A stretch of DNA of 64,000 bases from Capra hircus (taxonomy: Eukaryota > Chordata > Mammalia > Artiodactyla > Bovidae), in NCBI RefSeq assembly GCF_001704415.2, contig NC_030831.1, positions 47,476,134 through 47,540,133 on the forward strand, written 5' to 3'. Position 1 is the first letter of the stretch. Each line of letters starts with the position of its first letter. Positions 21,320 to 32,120 of the stretch are shown here, in pieces. A program made the position numbers and the translations under genes. A model generated the notes under the pieces. The model was not told the DNA's origin. It worked only from the letters and a program-made list of their open reading frames with translations, and did not search any database.

Positions 21320-21520
21320 CTGAAAGCGTTTCCAAGCCCCTCCTCTTCCAAGAAGCCCCTCCTGACTTGATTGCTCCCTCTTCTTCACACCTGCAGTTAC
21401 TTATTCAGAGACTGTCTTCCATTAAAGTTGGTAAGCTCCATAAGGGCAGGTATGGTGTCTATTGGTTTAGGAATAGACAAACCAGTGCCTGAAGTATGGA
21501 GTGACTCTGTGTATATGTGT
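21320..21520 (+). repeat. L2 3' UTR
   Basis: 'ccaagaagcccctcctgacttgattgc', 'gttacttattcagagactgtc', 'ggtaagctccataagggcagg' are sense L2 3' UTR landmarks in the right order. Confidence 0.75.
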
Positions 21521-21719
21521 GTGTCTTTTGCGTGTCTCTGAATGGGTACAAAAGTGGTGCCTGTACCATCAACTTTCACGAGTTCATGCCTTGTCTCCTT
21601 TCTTGGAAAACACAGCAGCCTTCCCCGCTCCCTCCCTGTGTCCTCAGTACGGCATTTTGTTCAGGGTGATCATTTGCTCTACATGTGACGACAATTTGTT
21701 GATTTCAAAAGAAGTTAAA

Positions 21720-21900
21720 GCAAAGCAGTGATAATCATACCTAAATCGGTCTAGTACTATTTAATTTTAAATGCCTTTGCATGAGTGACAATTAATTGTT
21801 CATTTTTACCACATTGCACATTTCAAAGCTGTCTTAAATGCACATTAGTTAGCACATAAATTAAGTCGGCAGGCATTTTTGTCTCTTATAGGGAAACAGG
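21720..21900. promoter_or_regulatory. Repeat-free, homeodomain-site-rich block
   Basis: Dense TAAT/ATTA cores including 'gacaattaattgttc' (21788-21802) and 'cacattagttagcacataaattaag' within 150 bp, next to an octamer-like 'tttgcatgag' (21776). No repeat recognised. Candidate enhancer/conserved noncoding element by composition only. Confidence 0.35.
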
Positions 21901-21989
21901 AAGACAATGCACTTAGTGGAGAGGGACTTTTCATCAGGCCCAATTTGAGGAGGTCTGTCACTCCGCCTAACAGGGTACAAGAGAAAGAC

Positions 21990-22185
21990 AGAGTTGAGAT
22001 GGAATTTAAGCATGGCCACCTACTCGCTAGCTCCCTGAAGAAGCTTCAGAAACTCTATCTCAGATTCCTTATCCAGAAAAGTAGCATAATAATACCACTT
22101 TCCCACAGCTGGTGGTGAAAATGAGGCAGACAACCTGGGCTGGCCTAGCACACAGAAGCCATTCAGTAAACGTCAGCTTTCTTCT
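21990..22185 (+). repeat. MIR SINE remnant
   Basis: 'ctcagattccttatccagaaaagtagc..aataatacca' and 'agcacacagaagccattcagtaaacgtc' match the sense MIR core and 3' end. Confidence 0.65.
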
Positions 22186-23344
22186 TGACTGGGAAAAGCT
22201 GCTTGGAAGAGCCAAGGCTTAAAACTCTTCTGAGTGCTGAGACCAGATCCAGACATTGGCCTAGTGTTTATCCCCTGGCTTGTAGATCCCCTCTGCCCAA
22301 CTTCCTCCTCTTGGGAAAGTTAAACAACACCAAGGCCAGCTTCGTACCGACTTTCTGCAGCGCACTGGCTTGTTCCCCCTCTGCCTTCCTGTTTCTCCCA
22401 TTTTAAACTCTTGAAAAAAATAATCCCTCCATCTGTCTCTATTTATGTCTGTTTTTCTAAAATACCTCTTGTGAAATGCAAAGTTTTCATAACAGGAAAA
22501 TGATCATTTGGTGGCTTACAGAGCCGTAAAATCTAGTGGGAAGTTGCACAGACACCAAAATACCAGGCTCATTTGACTCTTATAGTGAAGAAATGAAATA
22601 TTTAGCAAGTGAAAACTTCAGGAAATGTAAATTAGGTTTTCCCTTCCCTTCCTTCTCCGACAGAAATTAAACAACTTTTACACACCGCGTAGTCTTCAGC
22701 TGAGGACGCTAATGATGTCCCCGATGCCCTCTTCATCTGATCAAACTTTATTGTCTGTGTCATATTGCCAATTAAGGCATGGCTCTCTTATCGCACAAAC
22801 TACCCAAGCCACCCTAAAGGTTAATTGAATCACGTACAGGCGACGCTCTGGTGGACAGAAGGCTTTAGAATTCCCTTCAGTAACTGGACCAGTTGGAAGA
22901 ACAAATGAGAAAATACTGTGATTGCTGTGCAGCCAAAGTGGAAGCTCCTGGTAAAGAAGAAGTGACAGAACCTGTCTTCTTGCCTCAGCCCCTGTGCCTC
23001 TCCTGTTCAGCTTTTTCCTGCCACTTTCAAGTTCTCAGAAGCCTCTTCCATTTCTACTCCTCTCTATGTAATATTGTTTTCTGCGAAAGACAGAAGTTGT
23101 TTGAGGCAGCTCCATCCTGGGGAATGGGTCTGACCCAGAGGGCCAGCTATAGCCTGGCTTTCAGAGCAAGACTTCCACCAAAAAATTGCCACTTCCAATG
23201 CGCTTTCTTAAAATGAACATCATACCACATGGAGGATCGACTCTAAAAGAATATATTTATGTGTTTGTGGACCTCCTTTAGGCTAGAAATTATGATCTGG
23301 ATACAACAAATTGCGGTTTTCAGGATTTGCTGAATAAGTAACTA
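22186..23344. other. Unassigned; includes candidate conserved block
   Basis: No repeats recognised. The part 22560-22860 stands out (listed separately). The 107-codon frame at 22893-23216 shows no domain. Confidence 0.4.
22560..22860. promoter_or_regulatory. Candidate conserved noncoding element
   Basis: Repeat-free, with retained CpGs ('caccgcgtag', 'gtccccgatg', 'caggcgacgc') and several homeodomain-type cores ('gctaatgatg', 'ccaattaagg', 'ggttaattgaatcac'). Composition is unlike the decayed repeats around it. No coding frame. Confidence 0.35.
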
Positions 23345-23480
23345 GATCATAGAATCACGGACTCTTGGAGCTGGGAAGGTCCCTAGAGATCTTTCACTCT
23401 GTCCTCAGACCTCAGATGAGGACTCTGGGGTCAGAGAGGAAGCATGGCTTTCCCAAGTGCATAAGGACATGAAGGAAAAG
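23345..23480 (-). repeat. MIR/MIR3-like remnant
   Basis: 'catagaatcacggactcttggagctgggaagg', 'cagatgaggactctggggtcagagagg' match an ancient core-SINE/L3-type repeat ending in the antisense 'gatgaggaaactgagg' segment. Confidence 0.55.
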
Positions 23481-23937
23481 AAACCGTTATAGAAGCCAGG
23501 TCTCCCGAATGAGGTAAATTCTACAGACAGGACTAGATTGTTCAAGCCTTCTTGTGAATAAGCTTTAAGCTCAGTCACCTCGGGGACATCCATCTGTATA
23601 CAAACACTGACTGTACTATGGAGAACTTTATGAATTCATTGAATCAGACCCCTAAGGGCCTCCCCTCAATGGTATCCTTAGTCCCCAGTAATGTCTTGTA
23701 AAACAATTTGCTCTTTTGGATTTTGTTCAGACTGCATTTCCCACAATTCATCTACATGGATAATGTCCAGCGGTTAACAAGACTGACAGTTTAGATGAGG
23801 CTTAAATTATGGCTGCTCTCAAGAAGATAGCTTTCTGGAGGGTGTGCTGAGAAAACTGTGGTAAGGAGATTCAAAATGGAGACTACATTATAGGCTCAGA
23901 GTCAGAGATCTCGGCCATGAATGGTCCTTAAAGGCTA
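23481..23937. other. Unassigned DNA
   Basis: Nothing recognised. Confidence 0.4.
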
Positions 23938-24045
23938 GAGTGTGTTGCCATTTCCTTCTCCAGGGGATCTTCCTGACTCAGGGATCAAACTTGGGTCTCA
24001 CTCATTGCAGGCAGACTCTTCACTGTCTGAGCCATCAGAGAAGGC
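23938..24045 (-). mobile_element. Bov-tA SINE, truncated
   Basis: Only the tRNA-proximal half is present, antisense: 'gttgccatttccttctccagggg' to 'cactgtctgagccatcag'. The BovB-derived tail is missing. Confidence 0.85.
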
Positions 24046-24399
24046 CCCTCAAAGGCCACCTTATCCAACTAACACCCAGCAGAGTTCCTGGGCCTCAATG
24101 GATAACTGGTGAAAATAAACAAAAATGGATGGATAGATAGTTGAATATATGTACATATGTGTATATGTATGATGGATGGTTGAGTCTCCCAATCCCCACC
24201 CTCCAAAGGCTAAAATGTGATTCATTACTCTTCATAGTGGCATGAGATTACCAACTGGAGCTGGCCTGGACAACTTCAGTCAACTCTGACTGTTAGAAAT
24301 CTCATCCTTACATGAAGCCCAACACTGTTAATGGCTTACAGTGTCTGAGGTATCATCTCTGCTTTGAAGGACAACCCAGAGTGAATATATCTCTCTTCC
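24046..24399. other. Unassigned, with degenerate GGAT/TATG repeat
   Basis: A short degenerate 'ggatggatagatag..tatgtacatatgtgtatatgtatg' patch (24124-24172); rest unassigned. Confidence 0.45.
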
Positions 24400-24490
24400 T
24401 TATCTTAAACATTAAAGTAGATGTCTACTAAGTGCCTGGCATATAGTAAGTGCTCAGTAAAAAAGTTAACGTTATTATCGTTATTATGAG
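24400..24490 (+). repeat. MIR/L2 3' end
   Basis: 'ctaagtgcctggcatatagtaagtgctcagtaaa' followed by a 'gttattatcgttattat' tail is a standard MIR terminus. Confidence 0.7.
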
Positions 24491-24788
24491 ACCCCTGATC
24501 CCAAAGTGCCCCAACATAATAAAGTAAGCTCAGTCCCTGCTGACATTCTGCATAAGGTTTAGTTGCTAAATAGGCCAGCCTGAGCTGATATGGAGCATAA
24601 AGACCACAGGCAGACACAAGGACCATTGTGTCAAGGCCCTGGAGCTCTACCACTTGGATCAGAATAGGATTGTTCAAAACAGAGAGGGACAGGAATCCGT
24701 GAAATGAATATTCTGAAACTCTGTCTTGGATGAAGCATAGCTTTGAGCAGCAAATTTTAATAAGGTTGCCCAGTAAACATTGGAGTCT

Positions 24789-25000
24789 CTTCAGTTCAGT
24801 TCAGTCACTCAGTCATGTCCGACTCTTTGTGACCCCATGGACTGCAGCACGTCAGGCCTCCCTGGATTCCCCAGATTCCCTGGAGTTTGCTCAGTTTCAT
24901 GTCCATCGAGTCAATCTTCTCATCCTCTGTCGTCCCCTTCTCCTCCTGCCAGGAGGAGAGGAAAGCGGGATGAGAAGGCAGAGGAGAAGGGAGTCTCTTA
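24789..25000 (-). mobile_element. BovB 3' tail with fold-back end
   Basis: 24789-24952 is antisense BovB 3' end ('gttcagttcagtcactcagtcatg' … 'cccttctcctcctgcc'). It is followed by 24953-25000, a degenerate sense-strand copy of the same final segment ('aggaggagagg', 'gggatgagaagg'), forming an inverted duplication. Confidence 0.8.
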
Positions 25001-25199
25001 AATCCATTTTAAGTGGGAGGCTCTATCAAAATGACTCTGACCATGTCTCAGTCCCAGAGTGGTTAGTCTTCTCTGGATGTGCTCTTGTTTGTCATTCTTC
25101 TTTTCAAAAGGACCAGGCCAAGATGCAAACTTCCTACATGGCCAACCTGGCCTCTTTGACAGAAATCACTGGCTGTTGACCGACATCCAGTGGCCCTGT

Positions 25200-25580
25200 T
25201 TTCTATTTAGGTTCATGACTGACTCTGTTTCCCAACTTTTTCTGCAGTTAGGTATGGCCATATGGAAGTTTTATCCAATGAAATGTGATAGGATGTTAAT
25301 ATATTTCACTTCTAAGTTTTTAAGAAAAGAGATATCATTTCTCTCCTCCATGCCTTCTGCTGTCAGCTGTTACAGATGATGACCTAAGTTCTTAGGATTT
25401 GACAGGCTCTCAAGAGGAAAGACACCTGAATCCCTGAGTCACCATGTGAAGCAGAGCTGCCCAGTGGCCAGTAACATCAAACTTGCACTGTTACTTACCC
25501 AAGAATAAACTTCCATTACAGTTAATGCCTTGAAGTAGGTGCTGTCATCTTAAAACTCTGAAAATATGGCATTGCCTTAA
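25200..25580 (+). repeat. Old LTR remnant, sense
   Basis: 'gcagttaggtatggccatatgg', 'ccaatgaaatgtgatagg', 'cctgaatccctgagtcaccatgtg', 'agaataaacttccattac' follow the same LTR order as the element at 16970-17350, with AATAAA near 25503. Confidence 0.55.
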
Positions 25581-27365
25581 GGGTCTGGGGATGAACACTA
25601 GAGAAACAAACACTGGAGGCAGGAAAGAGGAAGATCTGTGCTAAGCAGTTGCGAAATATATGCCAGAACTGTCACATTCAGTAACTTGGAAGTCAGATAA
25701 AGTGCTCATAAGATCTGCAGCAAGAAGGAAAGAACTTGAAAAAGAGCTCGAAGGATGGGCTTCGTATATCTAAGTAATAAAATAAAGGCATGAGTTGTGG
25801 CATTTAAGATCAGGGATGGAAGGGAATATAAGGAGCTCAGAAATCTGAGAGTTCACATTTTTTGAAAAAATCAACTGTTCCTGAACCAGAAACTGCAAGA
25901 GATGGGCTTCTGCCTTCCACGGAAGACTGTTGTTGAGATGTCTTTGATATAGCCCCCATTAATCTGGGAAAAAGAAGCACAGAAACGGGTCTAAGAACTC
26001 TCTCCAGTGTAGAAGTTTGGTTGAGATTCCTAGTCTGCAAAGCTGAATGGGTGTAAGCAGACCATAAGTATTTAAGCAAACAGTACTGTCACAAAAGCCA
26101 CTGACTGCATGAATCCTATAATAGGATCTCCAAACTGGCATTATCAGAAAGAGAGCTATGAAAGTTGGGTAGCATCCAAGGGATGCATTCGTGCCATGCC
26201 CACTTCATGAGTGGTCATGGGGCATAATGGACAAGAAGGAAAATCTTAGAAAGCACAGTCAGAGACTATGGAGAACACAGGACAAAGAAGAAAAATCAAC
26301 CCAGTCAGGGAAATTCCTCCCAGAAAAGGCCCTTCTCCAGGCCCACCTCGTAGGACACCCCCCACCCCGTTGCCACAGATGAGGGGCTGCCTGAGAAGCA
26401 GAATGCTGCCAATTTTCCCCTCGCAGAATGGAAGCTTCTATTGTGATCTGCCCTTTATTGTATATTGTGAGTTTGTAAGTGGGGAGCAGAGATGACTTGT
26501 CATCAGCCTAGAACAATCACATCTAGACATGTGGCACTATCCATCATACAAAGGTGCCAGTCTTCAGTCTAACTGGATAGGATTTGGGGTTGTCTCACCA
26601 GGAGAGGGTGGTGCTTATATGTGGGAAGAGGAATATCCAAAGATAATTGGTGGCCAGAAAGGCAGACCACTACCTAGCCTGGCCTCCACTGGGTCATACG
26701 AGGTCATTCTCCTTTGAACCTGTGCACATCTGTAAATCTTCCTGGACAAAGATGCAACACTTTCCATGTGATCTGACCGAGGCCCTGAACTTGCTATTTC
26801 CACTCTTGCAGAAGCTCAGTGAAACTGCAGATGCACACTGGCCTCCCTTCCTCTATTTGGAGATGATTTCCAGCCACAGAAATGATAAAGCCCGCCTACT
26901 TCCATGTCCCACCTAAGGCACCTGGGACATAGTTATGTGCACACCAGTTTAGGTCCCTTCCCCTTCCAGTGGATATGGAGGTCCAGTGGCTGTACATCCT
27001 CATAAATACTTGATATTGTCAGTCTTTTTAATTTAGCTTTTTATAGGTTCACAGTGATATCTTATGCTTTTAATTTGAATTTCTAAGTGACTTTTGACTC
27101 TTTTGGAAAAATCTCAGCCGACTTAAAAACCAAGAAAACTGAAGATATTTGGTGACTTCGCCCCAGTCTGATAGGAATTCCCAAAGAAGATTCTTGTCAC
27201 ACAGAGCCAAGTCCACACAGTGGGAACATGCATAAAGCCTTCCAATGGGTCACTTTGAAGAGCAACATCCATTTGAACTGCAGTATTTTGGATTAACTGT
27301 TTTAAAATTTTGACTCTTGTTATTATTATATAGCAGACTCTCTGGCCATAGAACTTGGTGATTCA
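25581..27365. other. 1.8 kb of unassigned DNA
   Basis: No repeat, exon or RNA gene recognised. Open frames of 60-90 codons on both strands lack domains. Confidence 0.4.
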
Positions 27366-27495
27366 TAGCAGACTCTAGGGTCAGATGGCCTGAGTTCATG
27401 CCATACTTTGACCTCAGCTTCCTCATCTGTAAGAATTAAAGAATTAATAAATGTAAAAACTTAGAAAGTGCCTGGCATACATTAAGTATTGGGTT
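27366..27495 (+). repeat. MIR SINE remnant
   Basis: 'gcagactctagggtcagatggcctgagttc', 'cagcttcctcatctgtaag', 'gtgcctggcatacattaag' give the MIR order with an internal deletion. Confidence 0.7.
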
Positions 27496-27506
27496 TAGAT
27501 AAAACA

Positions 27507-28966
27507 GAAGCCCCAGAGATCAAATTGCCAACATCCATTGGATCATAGAGAAAGCAAGGATATTTCAGAAAAACATCTACTTTTGCTTCATTGACTACAC
27601 TAAAGCCTTTGACTGTGTGGATCACAACAAACTGTGGAATATTCTTAATGAGACGGGAATACCAGACCAAATTACCTGTCTCCTGAAAAAACTGTATGCA
27701 GGACAAGAAGCAGCAGTTAAAACTGGACATGGAACAATGGACTGGTTCAAAATTGGTAAAGGAGTACATCAAGGCTAAATACTGTCACCCTGCTTACTTA
27801 ACTTCTATGCAGAGGACATCATGTGAAATGCAAGGCTGGATAAAGCACAAGCTGGAATCAGCCAAGCCAGGAGAAATATCAACCACTTTAAATATGCAGA
27901 TGATACCACTCTAATGGCAGAAACTGAAGAGAAACTAAAGAGCCTCTTGATGAGCCTGAAAGAGGAGAGTGAAAAAGCTGGCTTAAAACACAACATTCAA
28001 AACACTAAGATCATGGCATTCGGTCCCATCACTTCATGGCAAATAGATGGGGAACAAGTGGAAAGAGTGGCAGGTTTTATTTTCTTGGGCTCAGAAATCA
28101 CTGTGGATAGTGACTGCAGCACAAAACTAAAACATGCTTCCTCCTTGAAAGACGGAGAAGGCAATGGCACCCCACTCCAGTCCTCTTGCCTGGAAAATCC
28201 CATGGACGGAGGAGCCTGGTGGGCTGCAGTCCATGGGGTCGCTAGGAGTCGGACACGACTGAGTGACTTCGCTTTCACTTTTCACTTTCATTCATTGGAG
28301 AAGGAAATGGCAACCTACTCCAGTGTTCTTGCCTGGAGAATCCCAGAAATGGGAGAGCCTGGTGGGCCACCGTCTCTGGGGTCGCACAGAGTCGGACACG
28401 ACTGAAGCGATTTAGCAGCAGCAGCAGCAGCTCTTGAAAGAAAAGCTATGACAAACCTAGACAACATATTAAAAAGCAGAGGTATCAACAAAGGTGTGTA
28501 CAGTCAAAGCTATGTTTTTTCCAGTAGTCATATATGGATGTGAGAGTTGAACCATAAAGAAGGCTGAGTGCCAAAGAATTGATGCTTTCAGACTATGGTG
28601 TTGGAGAAGACTCTTGAGAGTCCCTTGGACAGCCAGGAGATCAAACCAGTCAACCCTAAAGGAAATCAACCCTGAATATTCATTGGAAAGACTGATGCTA
28701 AAGCTGAAGCTCCAGTAGTTTGGCCAACTGCTTTGAAGAGCCAGCTCATTTGAAAAGACCCTGATGCTAGGAAAGATTGAAGGCAGGAGGAGAAGGGAGT
28801 GACAGAAGATGAGATGGTTAGATGGCATCATTGACATAATGGGAATGAGCCTAAGCAAACTCCAGCAGATAGTGAAGGAAGGAAGGTCTAGTGTGCTGCA
28901 GTCCATGGGGTCGCAAAGAGTCAGACATGACTTAACAGCTGAACAGCAACTTCAACAGCAACAACA
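27507..28966 (+). mobile_element. BovB LINE, 5'-truncated, split by Bov-A2
   Basis: Begins in the reverse transcriptase ('gatcaaattgccaacatc', 'gacagattgactac'-type FIDYxKAFD block) and runs to the 3' tail. Carries many stops, for example TAA at 27777-27779 and TGA at 27823-27825. Catalytic YADD codons persist at 27893-27904. A Bov-A2 SINE interrupts it at 28152-28430. Confidence 0.93.
28141..28440 (+). mobile_element. Bov-A2 SINE inside BovB, with duplication
   Basis: Dimeric Bov-A2 (28152-28430): monomer 1 'caatggcaccccactccag', linker 'cttttcactttcattcattgg', monomer 2, and an (AGC)n tail. Flanked by CTCCTTGAAAG (28141-28151) and CTCTTGAAAG (28431-28440), both from the BovB host sequence. 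The host BovB resumes without loss. Confidence 0.95.
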
Positions 28967-29169
28967 GTGGTGACAGTATCATTTATCCTCCAAAACAGGA
29001 TAGTTTTGAGGTTAATAAAAAGCATTTCAATTAAGGCAGCAGGTAGAAACTGATTGTCCCAGATAAACCAGAATGTATAATCTCCCTAAAAAATGTGCCA
29101 GAATTTTAAGAATAAAATTCTTAAATATTTTATTTAATTAACGAATTGACCATATCCATATAAGAATAA

Positions 29170-29325
29170 ATGTCATTATTCTTATTTCACATCTGGGAAA
29201 ATCAGATTCATGAAAGGTTAATTAATTTGCCCCTCAAATCACATTGCTGTTGGTAAGCAGGGGAGCTGGGATTCAGACACAGGTTTCTGATTGCGAGGCA
29301 TCTGCCCTCACCATTGACCTTTCTG
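29170..29325 (-). repeat. MIR SINE remnant
   Basis: 'attattcttatttcacatctggg', 'ggttaattaatttgcccc', 'gtaagcaggggagctgggattc' match antisense MIR in order. Confidence 0.8.
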
Positions 29326-29334
29326 CTGTCAAAC

Positions 29335-30240
29335 CCTCAAGACATCTCCCCATATGAATATCTTCTGCTTCTTTGCTTCTCTTTCTTTTTAAAAAAAGTA
29401 TTAATAAAATTTTTCAGGCCTCAAAAAGTTATAAGAGGTCATGAAGGCTCATACACCAGCATCCAACTTGGAAATGAAACATGGCAAGATGATTTGCAAT
29501 CCTCTGTATGTTGCTGTTTAACCTCATTTGCCTCTGTCCTCCAGAGAAGCAGGACTTATCCTAAACTAGGCTTTATAATTCCCATGTGAATCTTTACACT
29601 ATTAATGCATGTGCCCACAAGGGCATACATTTCAGTTTTGCAGGCTTTGAACTCTTATGAATGGCAATATGCTGTTCCAATCTCCTGCAACTCTTTTCCC
29701 TCACTCAGTAGCAGTAAAGCACTGATTCACCTGTGTTTGGTGTCTTGTAGGATTTCACTAAGTGAATACACAGCAGTTTATTCCCTCTTGATGAATAATT
29801 AGACTTCTTATCTTTCACTATTATAATCCGTGCTCCCAGGAAGCTTCTAGTACATTTGACCTAACGTACAATCTGCAGTAGGTTCTGTACAGAGTAGACC
29901 TAGGAGTGGGGTTACTGGGTATAAGTGTTCCCATATCTTCAGCTTTACTGGGTATTTCCAGATTGTTCTCCAGAGTGCTGCTGGCAATTTACCCTCTCAC
30001 TGTTGCAGCTGTTGCTGCTGCTGCTAAGTTGCTTCAGTCGTGTCCGACTCTGTGCGACCCCATAGACAGCAGCCCACCAGGCTCCGCCATCCCTGGGATT
30101 CTCCAGGAGAGAGTACTGGAGTAGGTTGCCATTGCCTTCTTCACACTGTTGCAATACTGGCTCCATGTTGGAAACTGTTTCTTTGATATGTTTTTAATTT
30201 TTTTGTTATTATAATCATACATAATGGCTTGCTTCAAAGG
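29335..30240. repeat. Old LINE-like sequence, split by Bov-A
   Basis: 'agacctaggagtggggttactgggtataag', 'ccagattgttctccagagtgctgctggcaatttacc' belong to a widespread old mammalian LINE-type repeat (…agtgggattgctgggtcaaagg…ccaaattgccctccataaag…ttacactcccacc). I do not assign the family. Sequence resumes after the SINE at 30154. Confidence 0.5.
29998..30153 (-). mobile_element. Bov-A monomer SINE with 10-bp duplication
   Basis: SINE 30008-30143 (antisense, GCT-repeat side at left) flanked by CACTGTTGCA at 29998-30007 and 30144-30153, the second offset by 2 bases from a CACACTG context. Splits the old LINE-like repeat. Confidence 0.85.
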
Positions 30241-30590
30241 ACTCTGACCCTCTGCCCCACTGTTAAACTGAAGTGCCTGTGTTCAGAACCCTGTCCACCT
30301 GTAGATGGCAGGAAGGAAGAAATTAACACATCCCCTACCTGAGGCTTGCCATTCTAGGAGATGTTTGCAAGACTGATGGCCTTTTTATTTGCTTCCTCAC
30401 CTCCCCCCACCTCTGATCTATAAAAGAATCTGGCATCCAGACCCCTATAACATGGTTATTTTGAGGCACTAGCATGCCATCTTCTCTGTCAGCTGCTTTC
30501 TGAATAAAGTCGTTTTCCTCAGCTCAACACCTCATTTCTCAGATTCATTGGCCTATCGTGGGGCGAGCAGAGCAAGCTTGGACTCATTAA
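30225..30590 (+). repeat. ERV solo LTR candidate
   Basis: Class-I-like LTR architecture on the plus strand: TATA box 'ctataaaag' (about 30418-30426), polyadenylation signal 'gaataaagtcg' (about 30502-30512), and an end 'ttcattggcctatcgtggggcgagcag' typical of retroviral LTR R/U5 sequences. No internal viral genes follow, so it is a solo LTR. Left limit approximate. Confidence 0.6.
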
Positions 30591-30615
30591 TACCACTAGC
30601 CATGTATTAATGAGT
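30582..30615. repeat. Perfect 12-bp inverted repeat (hairpin)
   Basis: ACTCATTAATAC (30582-30593) and GTATTAATGAGT (30604-30615) are exact reverse complements with a 10-base loop. Lies at the right end of the solo LTR. Confidence 0.95.
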
Positions 30616-31319
30616 TAGTATGGCTTCATATTCTCATCAAACACTGTGATGAGACTTCTCTCTTTCTGAAAAAGCATATTCTGAAAAATAATATTCTGAA
30701 ATAGTGTCAAAATTGTTTTAATTTTAATTCCCAGCATTTCTCTGATTACTCTGATTACTAGAAAGATCAATTTTCTTTTCATAGGTTTCTTCCTCTATGT
30801 AGTAGCAACTTTCCCTTTTCATCTTACTGGAGTTCTAGCCTCCTGAGCTTGTCTTCTCTTAAGAAGGCTACCTTTGCAGGAGAAAGCCATTATTCATTCC
30901 CCCCTCCCCACTGCAAGAGTCATGTCCTCTTTCAGCTTAAGACTTGTATGTCATTGCTCTGGAGAAAGTGGCAAGAGATGATACAAATAACAGAGGGATG
31001 ATGAATTTCCCATAATCTTGCAAAATTCTTACTTTCAAAATCTTTACCTCTGGAAAAAATTTCCCATCCTGAGGTCTTTAGACCAAGACTGTGGATGTAC
31101 ACATAAAAAGTCCTAAACTTCTCTAGGAGAAAAATGTAAATTCATACCTTCATTTTGTTCGTAAAATTGTATTAACATAAGAATTTTCTGGGCCAGTTTT
31201 TAGTACTGCTATGTGATTAGAGTGCCTACCTTTCTGATTTTATAAATATCTTGATGTCAAGTGAGACAACTGAACAGATGTAGACCTACCGTTAAGATAA
31301 TAAGGCTCAGAAAACATGG
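30616..31319. other. Unassigned AT-rich DNA
   Basis: No family recognised; nothing resembling an exon. Confidence 0.4.
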
Positions 31320-31686
31320 TTCTGTTACAGACACATAACAATGGCTTAAAAAAAAGACATTTACTCTCTTAGGTCAAACTGGAAATGGGTGGTTTCAGGG
31401 ATGATTCAGAGATTCGAGGATATTGTCAAGGTTCCCTGTTTTTTCTTTCTTTCTGCTGTCTGGTGCATAGGGCTTTCCAAACCCGTTTTATTGCCTTATA
31501 GTCTCATGAGGATTGCTCCAAGCCCCAGGAATCTCATCTTCATATACCAAATCAAAGGGCAAAAGCCAACATGGTGTTCATCAGGAGGAAAAGAGAAAAC
31601 TGTTCCCCTCAAAGTCTTCCAAAAGTCTTCTCTTCATATTCAAACTGATTGCAAGACCACTCCTCACTGCAAGGGAAGCTAAGAAA

Positions 31687-31750
31687 GCAAATATCTAACA
31701 TCCTAGCCTCTGTCATTAAAGGCAAGTATCTAACATCCTAGCCTCTGTCA
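31687..31750. repeat. 35-bp-period tandem duplication
   Basis: 'gcaaatatctaacatcctag' at 31687 and 'gcaagtatctaacatcctag' at 31722, each followed by CCTCTGTCA; period 35, one substitution in the 29-base overlap. Confidence 0.92.
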
Positions 31751-31959
31751 GGAATTCCCTTGTGACTCAGCTGGTAAAGAATCTGCCTGCAATGTGGGAG
31801 ACCTGGGCTCGGTCTCCGGGTTGGGAAGATCCCTAGAGAAGGGACAGGCTACCCACTCCAGTATTCTGGCCTAGAGATTTCCATGGACTGTATAGTCCAT
31901 GGGGTCACAAAGAGTCAGACGCGACTGAGCAACTTTCATTTTCATTTCAGCCTCTGTCA
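31741..31959 (+). mobile_element. Bov-tA SINE with 10-bp duplication
   Basis: SINE 31751-31949 flanked by GCCTCTGTCA at 31741-31750 and 31950-31959. tRNA head 'cttgtgactcagctggtaaag', tail 'gcgactgagcaactttcatt'. Confidence 0.95.
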
Positions 31960-32120
31960 ATCTTATAGAAAGAGAGGAGGATGGCTCTGGGTAAGTAAAC
32001 TTGTATCAAGTTAAAGCTACATTCTGTCAACACACACTATGAAAACAAGTTTTGCAGTGAAACAAGTAGAGAAAACTGTGAACAGAATTCAGTCATCACT
32101 CAGGAATTGCTGCCACAGAC

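Larger units (their letters stand above)
31320..31980 (-). repeat. Old LTR-like repeat, antisense, split by Bov-tA
   Basis: 'ctcttaggtcaaactggaaatgggtgg..agggatgattcagag' and 'gctccaagccccaggaatctcatc' match an old interspersed LTR-like repeat in antisense. Includes a 35-bp tandem duplication (31687-31750). Family not assigned. Confidence 0.45.

Noticed and set aside
28415..28430. (AGC)n run as an independent trinucleotide microsatellite
   Set aside because: It is the normal 3' tail of Bov-A2, seen again at 51651-51662 and 60745-60762.
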